From: Bacillota bacterium
Lineage (GTDB): Bacteria > Bacillota > Clostridia > Lachnospirales > Cellulosilyticaceae
Reading direction: 5' to 3'
Assembly (NCBI GenBank): GCA_023436395.1
Contig: JAEZJJ010000090.1
Span: forward strand, 3,728-67,727
DNA length: 64,000 nucleotides
A model generated the notes under the pieces. That model was not told the DNA's origin. It saw nothing but the letters and a program-made list of their open reading frames with translations, and ran no database searches. Positions 9,140 to 16,920 of the stretch are shown here, piece by piece (positions within the stretch are counted from its first letter, which is position 1; every line of letters begins with the position of its first letter). The translations under genes were made by a program, and so were the position numbers.

Positions 9140-9742
9140 CTAATGACTAATAATTTTTTCTATTTCTTTTGTATAATGACAACTTCTTAGTTTTTCTGCA
9201 CCTACAATACGATTGATGTCTTCTATAGCTTCTACCAAACGGTCATTCACTACAATGTAGTCATAAGTTTGATAAAGGGCTAGTTCTTCCTTTGCACGCT
9301 TTAATCTTCGCTCAATGACATCCCTTTCTTCCGTTCCTCTTCCTACCAAACGACTCTCTAGTTCAGTAAGTGAAGGGGGAATGACAAAAATAAAAATAGC
9401 TTCAGGGTAAATCTCTTTAATTTGCTGAGCTCCCTGTACCTCTATTTCTAGTATAACATCTTTTCCTTTTTTTACACTTTCTTCGATAAAAGCTTTCGGT
9501 GTACCATAATAATTATCGCAAAAACAAGCATATTCTAAAAGTTCATTGTTTGCAATCATTTTTTCAAACATTTCTTTTGTCTTAAAGAAATAGTGTACAC
9601 CTTCTTCTTCTCCTTGTCTAGGCTGACGTGTTGTTGCGGAAATAGAAAGTAAAAATTGCTCATTTTTAATCAGTTCCCTTACAATTGTTCCCTTACCTGA
9701 CCCAGATGGTCCTGATAAAACGATTTTTAATCCCTCTTTCAT
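9140..9742 (-). CDS. gmk: Guanylate kinase
   Basis: This enzyme converts GMP to GDP with ATP. At 200 residues it is normal length. The P-loop is SGPSGSGKGT at residues about 9-18; the GMP-binding segment includes TTRQPRQGEEEGVHYFF; the lid contains GRGTEERDVIERRL. It sits between remA and rpoZ, the conserved yicC-remA-gmk-rpoZ order. All key residues are visible. Confidence 0.97.
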   Translation of the reverse strand: MKEGLKIVLSGPSGSGKGTIVRELIKNEQFLLSISATTRQPRQGEEEGVHYFFKTKEMFEKMIANNELLEYACFCDNYYGTPKAFIEESVKKGKDVILEIEVQGAQQIKEIYPEAIFIFVIPPSLTELESRLVGRGTEERDVIERRLKRAKEELALYQTYDYIVVNDRLVEAIEDINRIVGAEKLRSCHYTKEIEKIISH

Positions 9743-9760
9743 GCATATACTCCTTCTACT

Positions 9761-10006
9761 TTATTCTTTCGGGCTTCCTAACCTGCTTGCCATAGTCTCT
9801 GGTTGGAGAGCTGATAAAATAACTTCATTGTTATCAGTAATAATCACACCTCTTGTCTTTCGCCCTTGTGTAGCATCAATAAGTCTTGACTCTTCTCTTG
9901 CCTTTGTAATTAACCTTTTAATAGGTGCTGATTCTGCAGTCACAATGGCTACAATACGATGTGCTGCAACAATATTTCCATAACCAATATTTATAAATTG
10001 ACTCAC
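9761..10006 (-). CDS. remA: RemA-like DNA-binding regulator (DUF370)
   Basis: In Bacillus subtilis RemA is a small DNA-binding protein that activates matrix and osmoprotection genes; its role in Clostridia is less known. The 81-residue protein begins MSQFINIGYGNIV and has the family signature around RIVAIV, SAPIKRLI, RGVIITD and LSALQPET. It lies 9 bases after yicC and 18 bases before gmk. Context and sequence agree well; regulatory targets cannot be read from the sequence. Confidence 0.9.
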   Translation of the reverse strand: MSQFINIGYGNIVAAHRIVAIVTAESAPIKRLITKAREESRLIDATQGRKTRGVIITDNNEVILSALQPETMASRLGSPKE

Positions 10007-10014
10007 CTAATCAC

Positions 10015-10896
10015 CTACTCTAAATTTTGAACTTGTTCTCTTATTTTTTCAATTTCTGTTTTCAAAGAGACAACTACTTTTGTAATTTCATAGTCATTTG
10101 CCTTAGAACCAATTGTATTCGCTTCTCTATTCATCTCCTGCATGAGGAAATCTAATTTACGACCTACTGATCCACCTTCTTGTAAGATCTCTTCTAATTG
10201 GTTGAAGTGACTACTTAATCTTGTGATTTCTTCATCTATTGCACTTTTATCTGCTAAGATGGCTACTTCCATAGCCAGCCTACTTTCATCTATATTCATC
10301 CCATCTCCTAGAAGTTGGTCTAGTCTATTGTTTAAACGTTCACGATAATTTTCCACCACAAATGCACTACGGTTATTCACTTCCTGTAAAAGTTTTCTTA
10401 GCCCCGTGTTCTTACTTAAAATGTCTTCTTTAAGGGTTTGACCTTCCTTGCCTCTCATATCTAAAAAGGCTTTAAGTGCTTCTCTAAGTGCTTTTTCTAT
10501 TATCTCACCTACAGCTTCTAAATTACCAGCTTGCTTTTGAATTGTCACTAGATCACTTACCCCTATTAAATGAGATAATTTTAAATCATCTTCTAAACTA
10601 AACTTACTACCTAAAGAGCGTACACCTTCAAGATAAGCCTGTCCTAAAGCTTCATTGATATTGACCTCCAAGTCTTCTTTGGCACTACTATGGCACATAA
10701 TACTGACTTCCAGTTTACCTCGTGCTACTTCCTCTTTAATGATGCTACGTACTCTGTCTTCTAAATGCATGAGCATACGTGGCATACGAATATTAAGATC
10801 TAAATAGCGATGATTTACAGCAGAGATTTCAACAGTTATCTTTCTTGCATGTTCCTCTATTTCATACTTACCATAGCCAGTCATACTATATATCAT
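10015..10896 (-). CDS. yicC: YicC family endoribonuclease-like protein
   Basis: YicC-family proteins are stress-related proteins; some members have endoribonuclease activity. The start chosen is the ATG at 10896 giving MIYSMTGYGK, the conserved YicC N-terminus. The longer ORF start at 10974 lies inside the promoter (10946-10974) and cannot be used. The 293-residue protein has the N-terminal YicC domain (VNHRYLDLNIRMPR) and the C-terminal DUF1732 part (GRKLDFLMQEMNREANTIGSKA). It is first gene of the yicC-remA-gmk-rpoZ-priA operon. Confidence 0.93.
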   Translation of the reverse strand: MIYSMTGYGKYEIEEHARKITVEISAVNHRYLDLNIRMPRMLMHLEDRVRSIIKEEVARGKLEVSIMCHSSAKEDLEVNINEALGQAYLEGVRSLGSKFSLEDDLKLSHLIGVSDLVTIQKQAGNLEAVGEIIEKALREALKAFLDMRGKEGQTLKEDILSKNTGLRKLLQEVNNRSAFVVENYRERLNNRLDQLLGDGMNIDESRLAMEVAILADKSAIDEEITRLSSHFNQLEEILQEGGSVGRKLDFLMQEMNREANTIGSKANDYEITKVVVSLKTEIEKIREQVQNLE

Positions 10897-10945
10897 GCAT
10901 TTTCCTACTTTCTTTTCATCATGTGTTCTTAGACATTTGCTTTTT

Positions 10946-10974
10946 ATTATAACACACCTTCCTTTTATTTTCAA
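10946..10974 (-). promoter_or_regulatory. Sigma-A promoter of the yicC operon
   Basis: TTGAAA (10969-10974) and TATAAT (10946-10951) are separated by 17 bases on the minus strand, with a TG one base before the -10. The predicted transcript starts near 10939, about 43 bases before the yicC ATG. Confidence 0.75.
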
Positions 10975-10982
10975 AAAGATTA

Positions 10983-10991
10983 TGCTATACT
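10983..10991 (+). promoter_or_regulatory. Extended -10 promoter candidate for rqcH
   Basis: TGCTATACT on the plus strand is an extended -10 element; no good -35 is seen at 17 bases. It lies 9 bases beyond the -35 of the divergent yicC promoter, so the two promoters abut back to back and polymerase binding may be mutually exclusive. Confidence 0.45.
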
Positions 10992-11046
10992 TTTTCCTAT
11001 ACTGAATAGGATATCATTCCTTATTATTTTACAGGAGGCAACACAT

Positions 11047-12807
11047 ATGGCATTAGACGGTCTCGTACTCGCTAGTATAGTGCATGAATTAAAAGATGCA
11101 CTTATTGGCGGTCGTATTGATAAAATATACCAAATAGAAAAAGAAGATATTCTTCTTACCCTGCGTAATAATGGCAATGCTTACCGTTTGCTTTTAACCG
11201 CAAATAGCAATTATCCACGTGTACATCTTACTGAACTTGCCAAAAATCCATCGCAGGATCCCCCTATGTTTTGTATGCTCCTTCGCAAGCATATAGGTGG
11301 TGGACGATTATTAAATATTATTCAGCCGGAATTAGAACGTATTCTAGAATTCCATATTGAAGCCACTAACGAACTAGGGGATAGAGAAACTAAGAAATTA
11401 ATCATTGAAATTATGGGCAGACACAGTAATATCATCCTTACCAAAGAAGATGGCTTAATCCTGGATAGTATTAAACATATCTCCAATGATAAAAGTAGTG
11501 TGAGGGAAATCCTCCCTAATCGCATGTATCAAAGACCACCTGATCAAGGGAAATTAAATCCTGTTGGTATCTTAGAGATAGATTTCATTCAAAAGCTAAT
11601 GGCAACGGATTATCCCTTATTTAAAGCACTATATATGAATTTTAATGGATTAAGTCCCATGATTTGTCATGAAATCTGCCACCAGGCAGGCATAGCAGAT
11701 GATGCTTCCACTCTTTCCATATCATCTCATGACTACCAAAAACTTTATCTTAGCTTTAATACCCTACTGTCACCCTTAACGACAGGGGATTTTACACCTA
11801 CACTCTATCTAAGTGCAGAAGAACTACCTGAGGATTTCTACTGCCTACCTATTAGTCTCTATAGCACTTTAGAATCTAAAACTTACACTAGCATGAGTGC
11901 TCTATTAGATTATTACTTTTTTGAAAGAAGTACGCGCTTTAATGTAGCACAAAAAACAGCGGATATCAAAAAACTTATTCATACCTTTATAGAACGTGGT
12001 GTACGCAAGAAGGCTATTCAAGAAAAAGCGCTAGAAGAATGTACCCATAAAGACCTTTATAAAATGTATGGGGAATTACTAACAGCCTATGCCCATCAAG
12101 TTCCTAGTGGTGCAGAATCATTTGCTACATTAAATTATTATACAGAGCCCTATGAGGATATTGTCATTCCTTTAGACCCTCACAAAACAGCTATTCAAAA
12201 TGCACAAGGTTATTTTAAACTTTATAGCAAAGCTAAACGTACAGAACTTGCTGCTACAGAGCAACTTTTAAGCATTGAAGAAGATTTGCAGTACTTAGCC
12301 TCTGTTCTTCTCTCTCTCGATTTACTTGAGACCAAGGAAGATATTGCCGAGCTCAGAAATGAATTAGTAGAAATGGGTTATTTGAAAAAGCGTACCAATG
12401 TTAAAAAAGAGAAGTCTTCCAAAAAACAGCTACCTTACCTTCATTTCAAATCTTCTCTAGGACATGATATTTATGTAGGTAAAAATAATTTTCAAAATGA
12501 TGAGCTCACCATGAAATTTGCTAAAAATAACGATTTATGGCTACACATTAAAGACGGCCCAGGTTCTCATGTCATCGTTAAGCATTTAGATGAGCACCCA
12601 ATTGATGAGCACGTTACTTTAGAAGCAGCTCTATTAGCGGCTTATCATAGTAGTGGTAAGATGTCTAGCCATGTACCTATTGACTATACTTTCCGCAAAA
12701 ATGTCAAAAAAGTTCCTAATGCCAAACCTGGTATGGTGATTTATACACAATTTAAGACCTTATATGTAACACCTACTGAAGCTGCTATTAAAAAACTTTT
12801 ACCCTAA
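11047..12807 (+). CDS. rqcH: Rqc2 homolog RqcH (NFACT family, ribosome quality control)
   Basis: RqcH binds obstructed 50S subunits and recruits tRNA-Ala to add C-terminal alanine tails that mark stalled peptides for decay. The 586-residue protein has the NFACT-N domain (ALDGLVLASIVHEL, GGRIDKIYQ), a coiled-coil middle (about 290-440) and the C-terminal NFACT-R domain (GHDIYVGKNNFQND, LWLHIKDGPGSHV). The start is preceded by ACAGGAGG. It was formerly annotated as a fibronectin-binding protein. It is transcribed divergently from yicC and ends with a clear terminator. Confidence 0.95.
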   Translation: MALDGLVLASIVHELKDALIGGRIDKIYQIEKEDILLTLRNNGNAYRLLLTANSNYPRVHLTELAKNPSQDPPMFCMLLRKHIGGGRLLNIIQPELERILEFHIEATNELGDRETKKLIIEIMGRHSNIILTKEDGLILDSIKHISNDKSSVREILPNRMYQRPPDQGKLNPVGILEIDFIQKLMATDYPLFKALYMNFNGLSPMICHEICHQAGIADDASTLSISSHDYQKLYLSFNTLLSPLTTGDFTPTLYLSAEELPEDFYCLPISLYSTLESKTYTSMSALLDYYFFERSTRFNVAQKTADIKKLIHTFIERGVRKKAIQEKALEECTHKDLYKMYGELLTAYAHQVPSGAESFATLNYYTEPYEDIVIPLDPHKTAIQNAQGYFKLYSKAKRTELAATEQLLSIEEDLQYLASVLLSLDLLETKEDIAELRNELVEMGYLKKRTNVKKEKSSKKQLPYLHFKSSLGHDIYVGKNNFQNDELTMKFAKNNDLWLHIKDGPGSHVIVKHLDEHPIDEHVTLEAALLAAYHSSGKMSSHVPIDYTFRKNVKKVPNAKPGMVIYTQFKTLYVTPTEAAIKKLLP

Positions 12808-12821
12808 TCCCCTATACACCT

Positions 12822-12868
12822 AAAGGATTGTCTTTTCTCATCAATAGAAAAGATAATCCTTTTGTTCA
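12822..12868 (+). terminator. Terminator of rqcH
   Basis: A 17-bp stem (AAAGGATTGTCTTTTCT with AGAAAAGATAATCCTTT, one G-U type mismatch) with a 7-nt loop is followed by a T-rich run, 15 bases after the rqcH stop. Confidence 0.85.
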
Positions 12869-12946
12869 TTTTTCTATTATCTCTTTTGATTAAATTTTAT
12901 CTCAAAAAATGTTTTATTTTATATATTTTGCTGAATTGTTGATTAA

Positions 12947-12976
12947 TTGAAATTTTTATGGTAAATTAATCATAAT
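12947..12976 (+). promoter_or_regulatory. Promoter candidate for the citrate synthase gene
   Basis: TTGAAA (12947-12952) and CATAAT (12971-12976) are 18 bases apart on plus, in very AT-rich DNA about 45 bases before the start codon. Confidence 0.5.
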
Positions 12977-13020
12977 AGTTTAACATATTAAAATAACTTA
13001 TCAAAGGAAAGGTGATGCGA

Positions 13021-14403
13021 ATGAAAGAAAACAACGAAATGAGAGAACAACTATTAAATCTCACCCAAATGTGTGAATCCTGTAATTATATTGACCCTGA
13101 ATTATTTACTAAGTATTCTGTCAAAAGAGGCCTTCGTGATTTAGATGGCCGTGGTGTACTGGTAGGTCTTACAGAAATCGGAGAGGTACATTCTTATATT
13201 ATAGATGAGAATGAAATGATTCCTGTTCCAGGTCAACTCTTCTACCGCGGCATGAATGTGGAACAAATTACAAAAGGTTACTTAATGGATAATCGCTTGG
13301 GTTTTGAAGAAACCACTTACCTTCTTCTTTTTGGGCATCTTCCTAACTCTGAAGAACTCAATGAATTTGAAAAATTACTAGGAAATTACCGTGATTTGCC
13401 TGATAATTTCTTTAATGATATGATTCTTAAATCACCTACTAAAGATATTATGAATTCTTTAGCGCGTAGTGTTTTAGCTTTATACAGCTATGATCCTGAA
13501 GCCGATAATACTTCTACGTATAATGTTCTTAAACAATGTCTCTCTTTAATTGCACGTTTTCCAACCCTAGCTGTTTATGGCTATCAAGCTTATGCTCATT
13601 CTCATCTAGGTCAAAGCCTTTATGTGCATTCACCAAAACCAGAATTAAGTACTGCTGAAAATATCTTACATATGCTAAGACCAGATTGTAAATATACACA
13701 TCTTGAAGCCACACTTCTAGACCTAGCCCTTATCCTACATGCTGAACATGGTGGTGGAAATAATTCTTCCTTTACAACGCACCTAGTAACTTCATCTGGT
13801 ACGGATACCTATTCTGTTATAGCTGCTGCCTTAGGCTCACTTAAAGGACCAAAACACGGTGGTGCAAATATCAAAGTGGTACACATGTTTGAAGATATGA
13901 AGGCTTCTATTGAAGACTGGTCAGATGATGCAGCTATTGAAGATTACCTTTGTAAACTATTACACAAAGAAGCCTTTGATAAATCAGGTCTTATTTATGG
14001 TATTGGGCATGCTGTCTATTCCCTTTCTGATCCTCGTGCAGAAATCTTAAAGCAATATGCTGAAAAGCTAGCTTATGAAAAGGGACTCGAAAAAGAATAT
14101 ACCTTCTATACTAAAATCGAAACTTTAGCCCCTAAAGTTATCGCCCGTGAACGTAAAATGTATAAAGGTGTGAGTGCCAATGTAGACTTCTACTCTGGCT
14201 TTGTATATAACATGCTAGGTTTACCTCTTGAACTCTATACACCAATCTTTGCCATTGCAAGAATCGCTGGATGGAGCGCTCACCGCATTGAGGAGTTAGT
14301 CAATAGAGGAAAAATCATTCGCCCTGCCTATAAGAGCGTAGCAAAACATAAAGATTATATTCCTCTTCATGAACGTATGCCAATTGAAGAAGAAGCTAAA
14401 TAG
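13021..14403 (+). CDS. gltA: Citrate synthase (Si type, citrate/2-methylcitrate synthase family)
   Basis: This enzyme condenses acetyl-CoA with oxaloacetate; in an anaerobe it probably feeds glutamate synthesis. The start chosen is ATG 13021 (MKENNEMRE), since GGTGAT of the ribosome site lies 4 bases upstream; GTG 13012 and ATG 13015 are alternatives. The 460-residue protein has catalytic His in LHAEHGGGNNSSF, His in GIGHAVYSLSDPRA and Asp in VSANVDFYSG, plus LKGPKHGGAN. It is longer than 370-residue short forms, with an N-terminal extension seen in clostridial homologs. It is a single-gene unit between two terminators, so no partner TCA genes are nearby. Confidence 0.92.
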   Translation: MKENNEMREQLLNLTQMCESCNYIDPELFTKYSVKRGLRDLDGRGVLVGLTEIGEVHSYIIDENEMIPVPGQLFYRGMNVEQITKGYLMDNRLGFEETTYLLLFGHLPNSEELNEFEKLLGNYRDLPDNFFNDMILKSPTKDIMNSLARSVLALYSYDPEADNTSTYNVLKQCLSLIARFPTLAVYGYQAYAHSHLGQSLYVHSPKPELSTAENILHMLRPDCKYTHLEATLLDLALILHAEHGGGNNSSFTTHLVTSSGTDTYSVIAAALGSLKGPKHGGANIKVVHMFEDMKASIEDWSDDAAIEDYLCKLLHKEAFDKSGLIYGIGHAVYSLSDPRAEILKQYAEKLAYEKGLEKEYTFYTKIETLAPKVIARERKMYKGVSANVDFYSGFVYNMLGLPLELYTPIFAIARIAGWSAHRIEELVNRGKIIRPAYKSVAKHKDYIPLHERMPIEEEAK

Positions 14404-14450
14404 TAAATCAAAAAGGAAAGGACCTAGGCCCTTTCCTTTTTGATTTACTA
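14402..14450. terminator. Strong bidirectional terminator after gltA
   Basis: A perfect 20-bp stem with 8-nt loop begins inside the gltA stop codon. It is flanked by A5/T5 tracts within the stem, so it can stop gltA transcription on plus and the lipoprotein transcript coming from the right on minus. Confidence 0.85.
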
Positions 14451-14580
14451 TTTCACTTTGTATAAACTCATATGTCTTGTTCTTGTTGCTATACTCTTTT
14501 ATTGGACGAGCCATGATATCACTTACCTTCTATCCTGTTATGTACTCTTAAAAAACATGATAAGCGAGAATTTAACTTCA

Positions 14581-15177
14581 TTACTTACTTTTACTTGTAC
14601 CATCTGTAAACATTATTGTTTGTACATCATAAACAAACTTTAAATCTTCAAAATCAGTATTGTACACTTTGGTATGTGTATCCATAAACTCATTTATTTC
14701 TAGAGAAAGATCTGTATTCACTATAGTTTCACCCGACTTTATAGTGAATCCTGTCAAATCACACTGACTCTTCATAATACTTACACCAAACATATCTTGA
14801 ATATCAACTACACCTTGAATACCTTTTATTTCTTTATCAGTATTATTAGTAATGCTTATGTGAAAAGTTGAATAACTAGAAAATACCCAAGCTTCTGTAT
14901 TTTTAGGTGTATTTACTTTGTCTACGAATGAAATCGTTACATCCCCCTCTGTTATAGTAATCTCCTGTTTTTCCTTATTAATTTCTTCTTTTAGCCGTTC
15001 TAATTCGTTTGATACTTGATCCTTTTCTTTTATAACTTGATCTAGTTGCTCATTTAGAGATTTAATCTCAGCATTTGCTTCTTCAATTTGCTGTTCATAA
15101 TTAATATTATTAGAACATGCCGATGAACCTAAAATAATTGTTAATCCTAACAAAACATATGTAATCTTCTTATTCAT
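14581..15177 (-). CDS. Putative lipoprotein with coiled coil, unknown function
   Basis: I do not recognise a specific family. The 198-residue protein has a signal peptide (MNKK start, hydrophobic to about residue 18) ending in a lipobox-like GSSAC with Cys 21, although position -3 is Ser where Leu is usual. Residues about 28-72 are strongly helical and charged (coiled coil). The rest looks like a beta domain similar to FxLYD-type lipoprotein domains (SITNNTDKEIKGIQGVVDI). AAGGAGG lies 10 bases before the ATG. It is preceded by a tiny Cys-rich ORF in the same direction and probably sits on the outer face of the membrane. Confidence 0.7.
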   Translation of the reverse strand: MNKKITYVLLGLTIILGSSACSNNINYEQQIEEANAEIKSLNEQLDQVIKEKDQVSNELERLKEEINKEKQEITITEGDVTISFVDKVNTPKNTEAWVFSSYSTFHISITNNTDKEIKGIQGVVDIQDMFGVSIMKSQCDLTGFTIKSGETIVNTDLSLEINEFMDTHTKVYNTDFEDLKFVYDVQTIMFTDGTSKSK

Positions 15178-15192
15178 ATTACTTTATCCTCC

Positions 15193-15300
15193 TTAATTCT
15201 GTCCATAATGCATTTTAGATATCTTCCAAATACTTGTCCTACAACTACAATTTGATTTATATTCCATTGTCTTACCGCATTTACTGCATATCTTTCTCAT
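15193..15300 (-). CDS. Small Cys-rich (zinc-ribbon-like) peptide, 35 residues
   Basis: This short ORF reads MRKICSKCGKTMEY followed by CSC, giving a CxxC...CxC arrangement that could bind zinc. AAGGA sits 5 bases upstream of the ATG and an extended -10 (TGTTATAAT) about 20 bases further up. The stop is 15 bases before the lipoprotein start, so the two may share one transcript. The function is unknown. It could instead be a fragment of a larger zinc-finger protein. Confidence 0.42.
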   Translation of the reverse strand: MRKICSKCGKTMEYKSNCSCRTSIWKISKMHYGQN

Positions 15301-15319
15301 ATGCATCCTTATTTAAAAT

Positions 15320-15328
15320 ATTATAACA
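15320..15328 (-). promoter_or_regulatory. Extended -10 promoter candidate
   Basis: TGTTATAAT on minus lies about 20 bases before the small Cys-rich ORF. No convincing -35 is seen at 17 bases, so this is tentative. Confidence 0.4.
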
Positions 15329-15512
15329 AAAATATTCTGGTATTCCTATATTTTCATACAAATAACCCTAACATTTCTGCTGGGGCTCTTCTTGGGAGTG
15401 TTGTTGACTTATATTTACATCATAATAGTTTTTACCATATGATATTAACATCTATTTCTATACTTTATAACCGACAAAATTTTAATCTCTCATTCTTTTC
15501 ATTGCCATCATC

Positions 15513-15654
15513 TTAAATACTCTGTTCTTCATCAAAGATAAACAGACTTTTACACCCAATCTTTAAAGATATAGTTGCAGGGCTTACTCCTAATAAATTA
15601 GCTAAATCAATACACTTTACTAAACATCTTGCCATTTCAGCTTTTAAATTTCAT
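15513..15654 (-). pseudogene. Relic of a small helix-turn-helix (XRE/phage-repressor-like) regulator
   Basis: On minus, a ribosome site GGAG precedes ATG 15654, which reads MKFKS then stop. One base out of frame, the sequence continues AEMARCLVKC and then DLANLLGVSPATISLKI, a clear helix-turn-helix, ending at 15513. Removing one A from the AAAA run near 15645 would join them into MKFKAEMAR..., the usual start of small phage-type Cro/C1 regulators. The remaining open part is only 40 codons from ATG 15635, with no obvious C-terminal domain. I infer a decayed regulator left by a mobile element. Confidence 0.45.
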
Positions 15655-15721
15655 TTCTCCTTTTGTTTTATAAAAAACTATACTATCCTCAACTTGATAG
15701 AAAAACTATGTAAACACGCAA

Positions 15722-15771
15722 AAACTCTTCTAATTATTGGTATTGTCCCAACCAAATAATTAGAAGAGTTT
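15722..15771 (-). terminator. Probable terminator downstream of spo0A
   Basis: A perfect 17-bp stem (AAACTCTTCTAATTATT with its complement) with a 16-nt loop ends in a T-tract on the minus strand. It is 118 bases after the spo0A stop; a smaller inverted repeat (CCAACAAAAT/ATTTTGTCGG) lies between. Confidence 0.65.
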
Positions 15772-15888
15772 ATAAGCCTAAATTTAATAAGTTTGTAGGT
15801 ATCAAGGCAAAAAATTCTCTACTACACCAACCAACAAAATTATTTTGTCGGCATAGTCATTTCTCCAAAACACTTGTCTATCAATATT

Positions 15889-16716
15889 TTACCCAACTTG
15901 CATTTCAAGTCTCAATCTATCTGCAATTAATGCAATAAATTCAGAGTTTGTAGGTTTTCCTTTACCGTTATTTACAGTATAACCAAAGAGTTTATCAATG
16001 GTATCCATTTTTCCACGACTCCATGCTACTTCAATAGCATGCCTGATTGCACGTTCTACACGGCTAGGGGTGGTATTGTATTGTTTAGCAATATTAGGAT
16101 AAAGCTGTTTTGTAATAGAATTAAGAATTTCCATATCATTGATAACCATAATAATAGCATCTCTTAAGTATTGATAACCTTTAATATGTGCAGGTACACC
16201 AATCTCATGAATAACACTTGTTACTTCTGTTTCTAAACTATGTGCGCTAGGCATACCTTTTGATTTTGGTAATAGTTGCCTAGAAGGTGGTAATGTATTC
16301 ATACTTGTTCTCGTCATACTATTTGACGAAAATGCTGTATTTTTAAGTTGACGAATACGATTTACCAAAGTTTCCATATCAAATGGTTTAACAATATAGT
16401 ACTCTGCACCTAAAGATAAAGCGCGCTCAGTAATCTTATCTTGACCTACCGCAGAAAGCATTACAAATAATGGCCTCTTCTCTAACTCTAAAATTGAAAT
16501 ACGTTCTAGTACACCAATACCATCTAAATAAGGCATAATAACATCTAGGATCACAATATCAGGCACTAATTCTTGTATCATTTTACATGCTTCTTCTCCA
16601 TTACCAGCCACGTTAACAACTTCCATATCAGGTTGTCTATTGATAAATTCCTTTAAAATATCAGAAAAATCTTTGTTGTCATCTGCTATCAATATTTTCA
16701 TTTTTTGTTCTAACAA
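15889..16716 (-). CDS. spo0A: Sporulation master response regulator Spo0A
   Basis: Spo0A is the phosphorelay output regulator that triggers sporulation. The receiver domain (about 1-125) has IADDNKDF, the phospho-acceptor Asp in IVILDVIMP, the Ser/Thr site MLSA and the Lys in YIVKPFD. The effector domain ends with the recognition helix SRVERAIRHAIEVAWSRG. The start is most likely TTG 16716 (GGGGGGA lies 5 bases upstream), giving 275 residues; ATG 16701 (MKILIADDN) has no ribosome site at normal distance. The longer ORF to 16794 runs through the promoter and is rejected. It lies downstream of spoIVB, the conserved recN-spoIVB-spo0A order. Confidence 0.96.
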   Translation of the reverse strand: MLEQKMKILIADDNKDFSDILKEFINRQPDMEVVNVAGNGEEACKMIQELVPDIVILDVIMPYLDGIGVLERISILELEKRPLFVMLSAVGQDKITERALSLGAEYYIVKPFDMETLVNRIRQLKNTAFSSNSMTRTSMNTLPPSRQLLPKSKGMPSAHSLETEVTSVIHEIGVPAHIKGYQYLRDAIIMVINDMEILNSITKQLYPNIAKQYNTTPSRVERAIRHAIEVAWSRGKMDTIDKLFGYTVNNGKGKPTNSEFIALIADRLRLEMQVG

Positions 16717-16759
16717 ACAAATCCCCCCAAACAGTTTATTTAATTTTCCGACTAAATGT

Positions 16760-16788
16760 ATTATATTAGATAATTTAGAAAATATCAA
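16760..16788 (-). promoter_or_regulatory. Sigma-A promoter of spo0A
   Basis: TTGATA (16783-16788) and TATAAT (16760-16765) are 17 bases apart on minus, placing the start near 16753, about 37 bases before the TTG start codon. The motif AGTCGGAA just downstream weakly resembles a 0A box but differs from TGTCGAA at two positions. Confidence 0.7.
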
Positions 16789-16920
16789 TACCATTTTTTG
16801 TAATTTTTATTTTTATTTTACATATATTTCTATCTTTTTTCATTATTAATCATATTTTCAATAAAATACTTAACATTTCAAAGCAGGATGGAAAAGTAGT
16901 TTTTATTTCATGAGATAAAT

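Larger units (their letters stand above)
15178..15888. other. 711-base region without an intact long gene
   Basis: It holds the small Cys-rich ORF, the helix-turn-helix relic and the spo0A-side terminator described separately. A 71-codon plus ORF (15301-15516) has no ribosome site and no recognisable sequence. I see no transposase or direct repeats. Confidence 0.6.

Noticed and set aside
15301..15516. 71-codon plus-strand ORF
   Set aside because: No ribosome binding site, low-complexity composition, and it covers the promoter of the small ORF on the other strand.
16701..16794. Longer N-terminus for Spo0A (start at 16794)
   Set aside because: The extra codons overlap the -10 and -35 of the spo0A promoter and encode sequence unlike any receiver domain.
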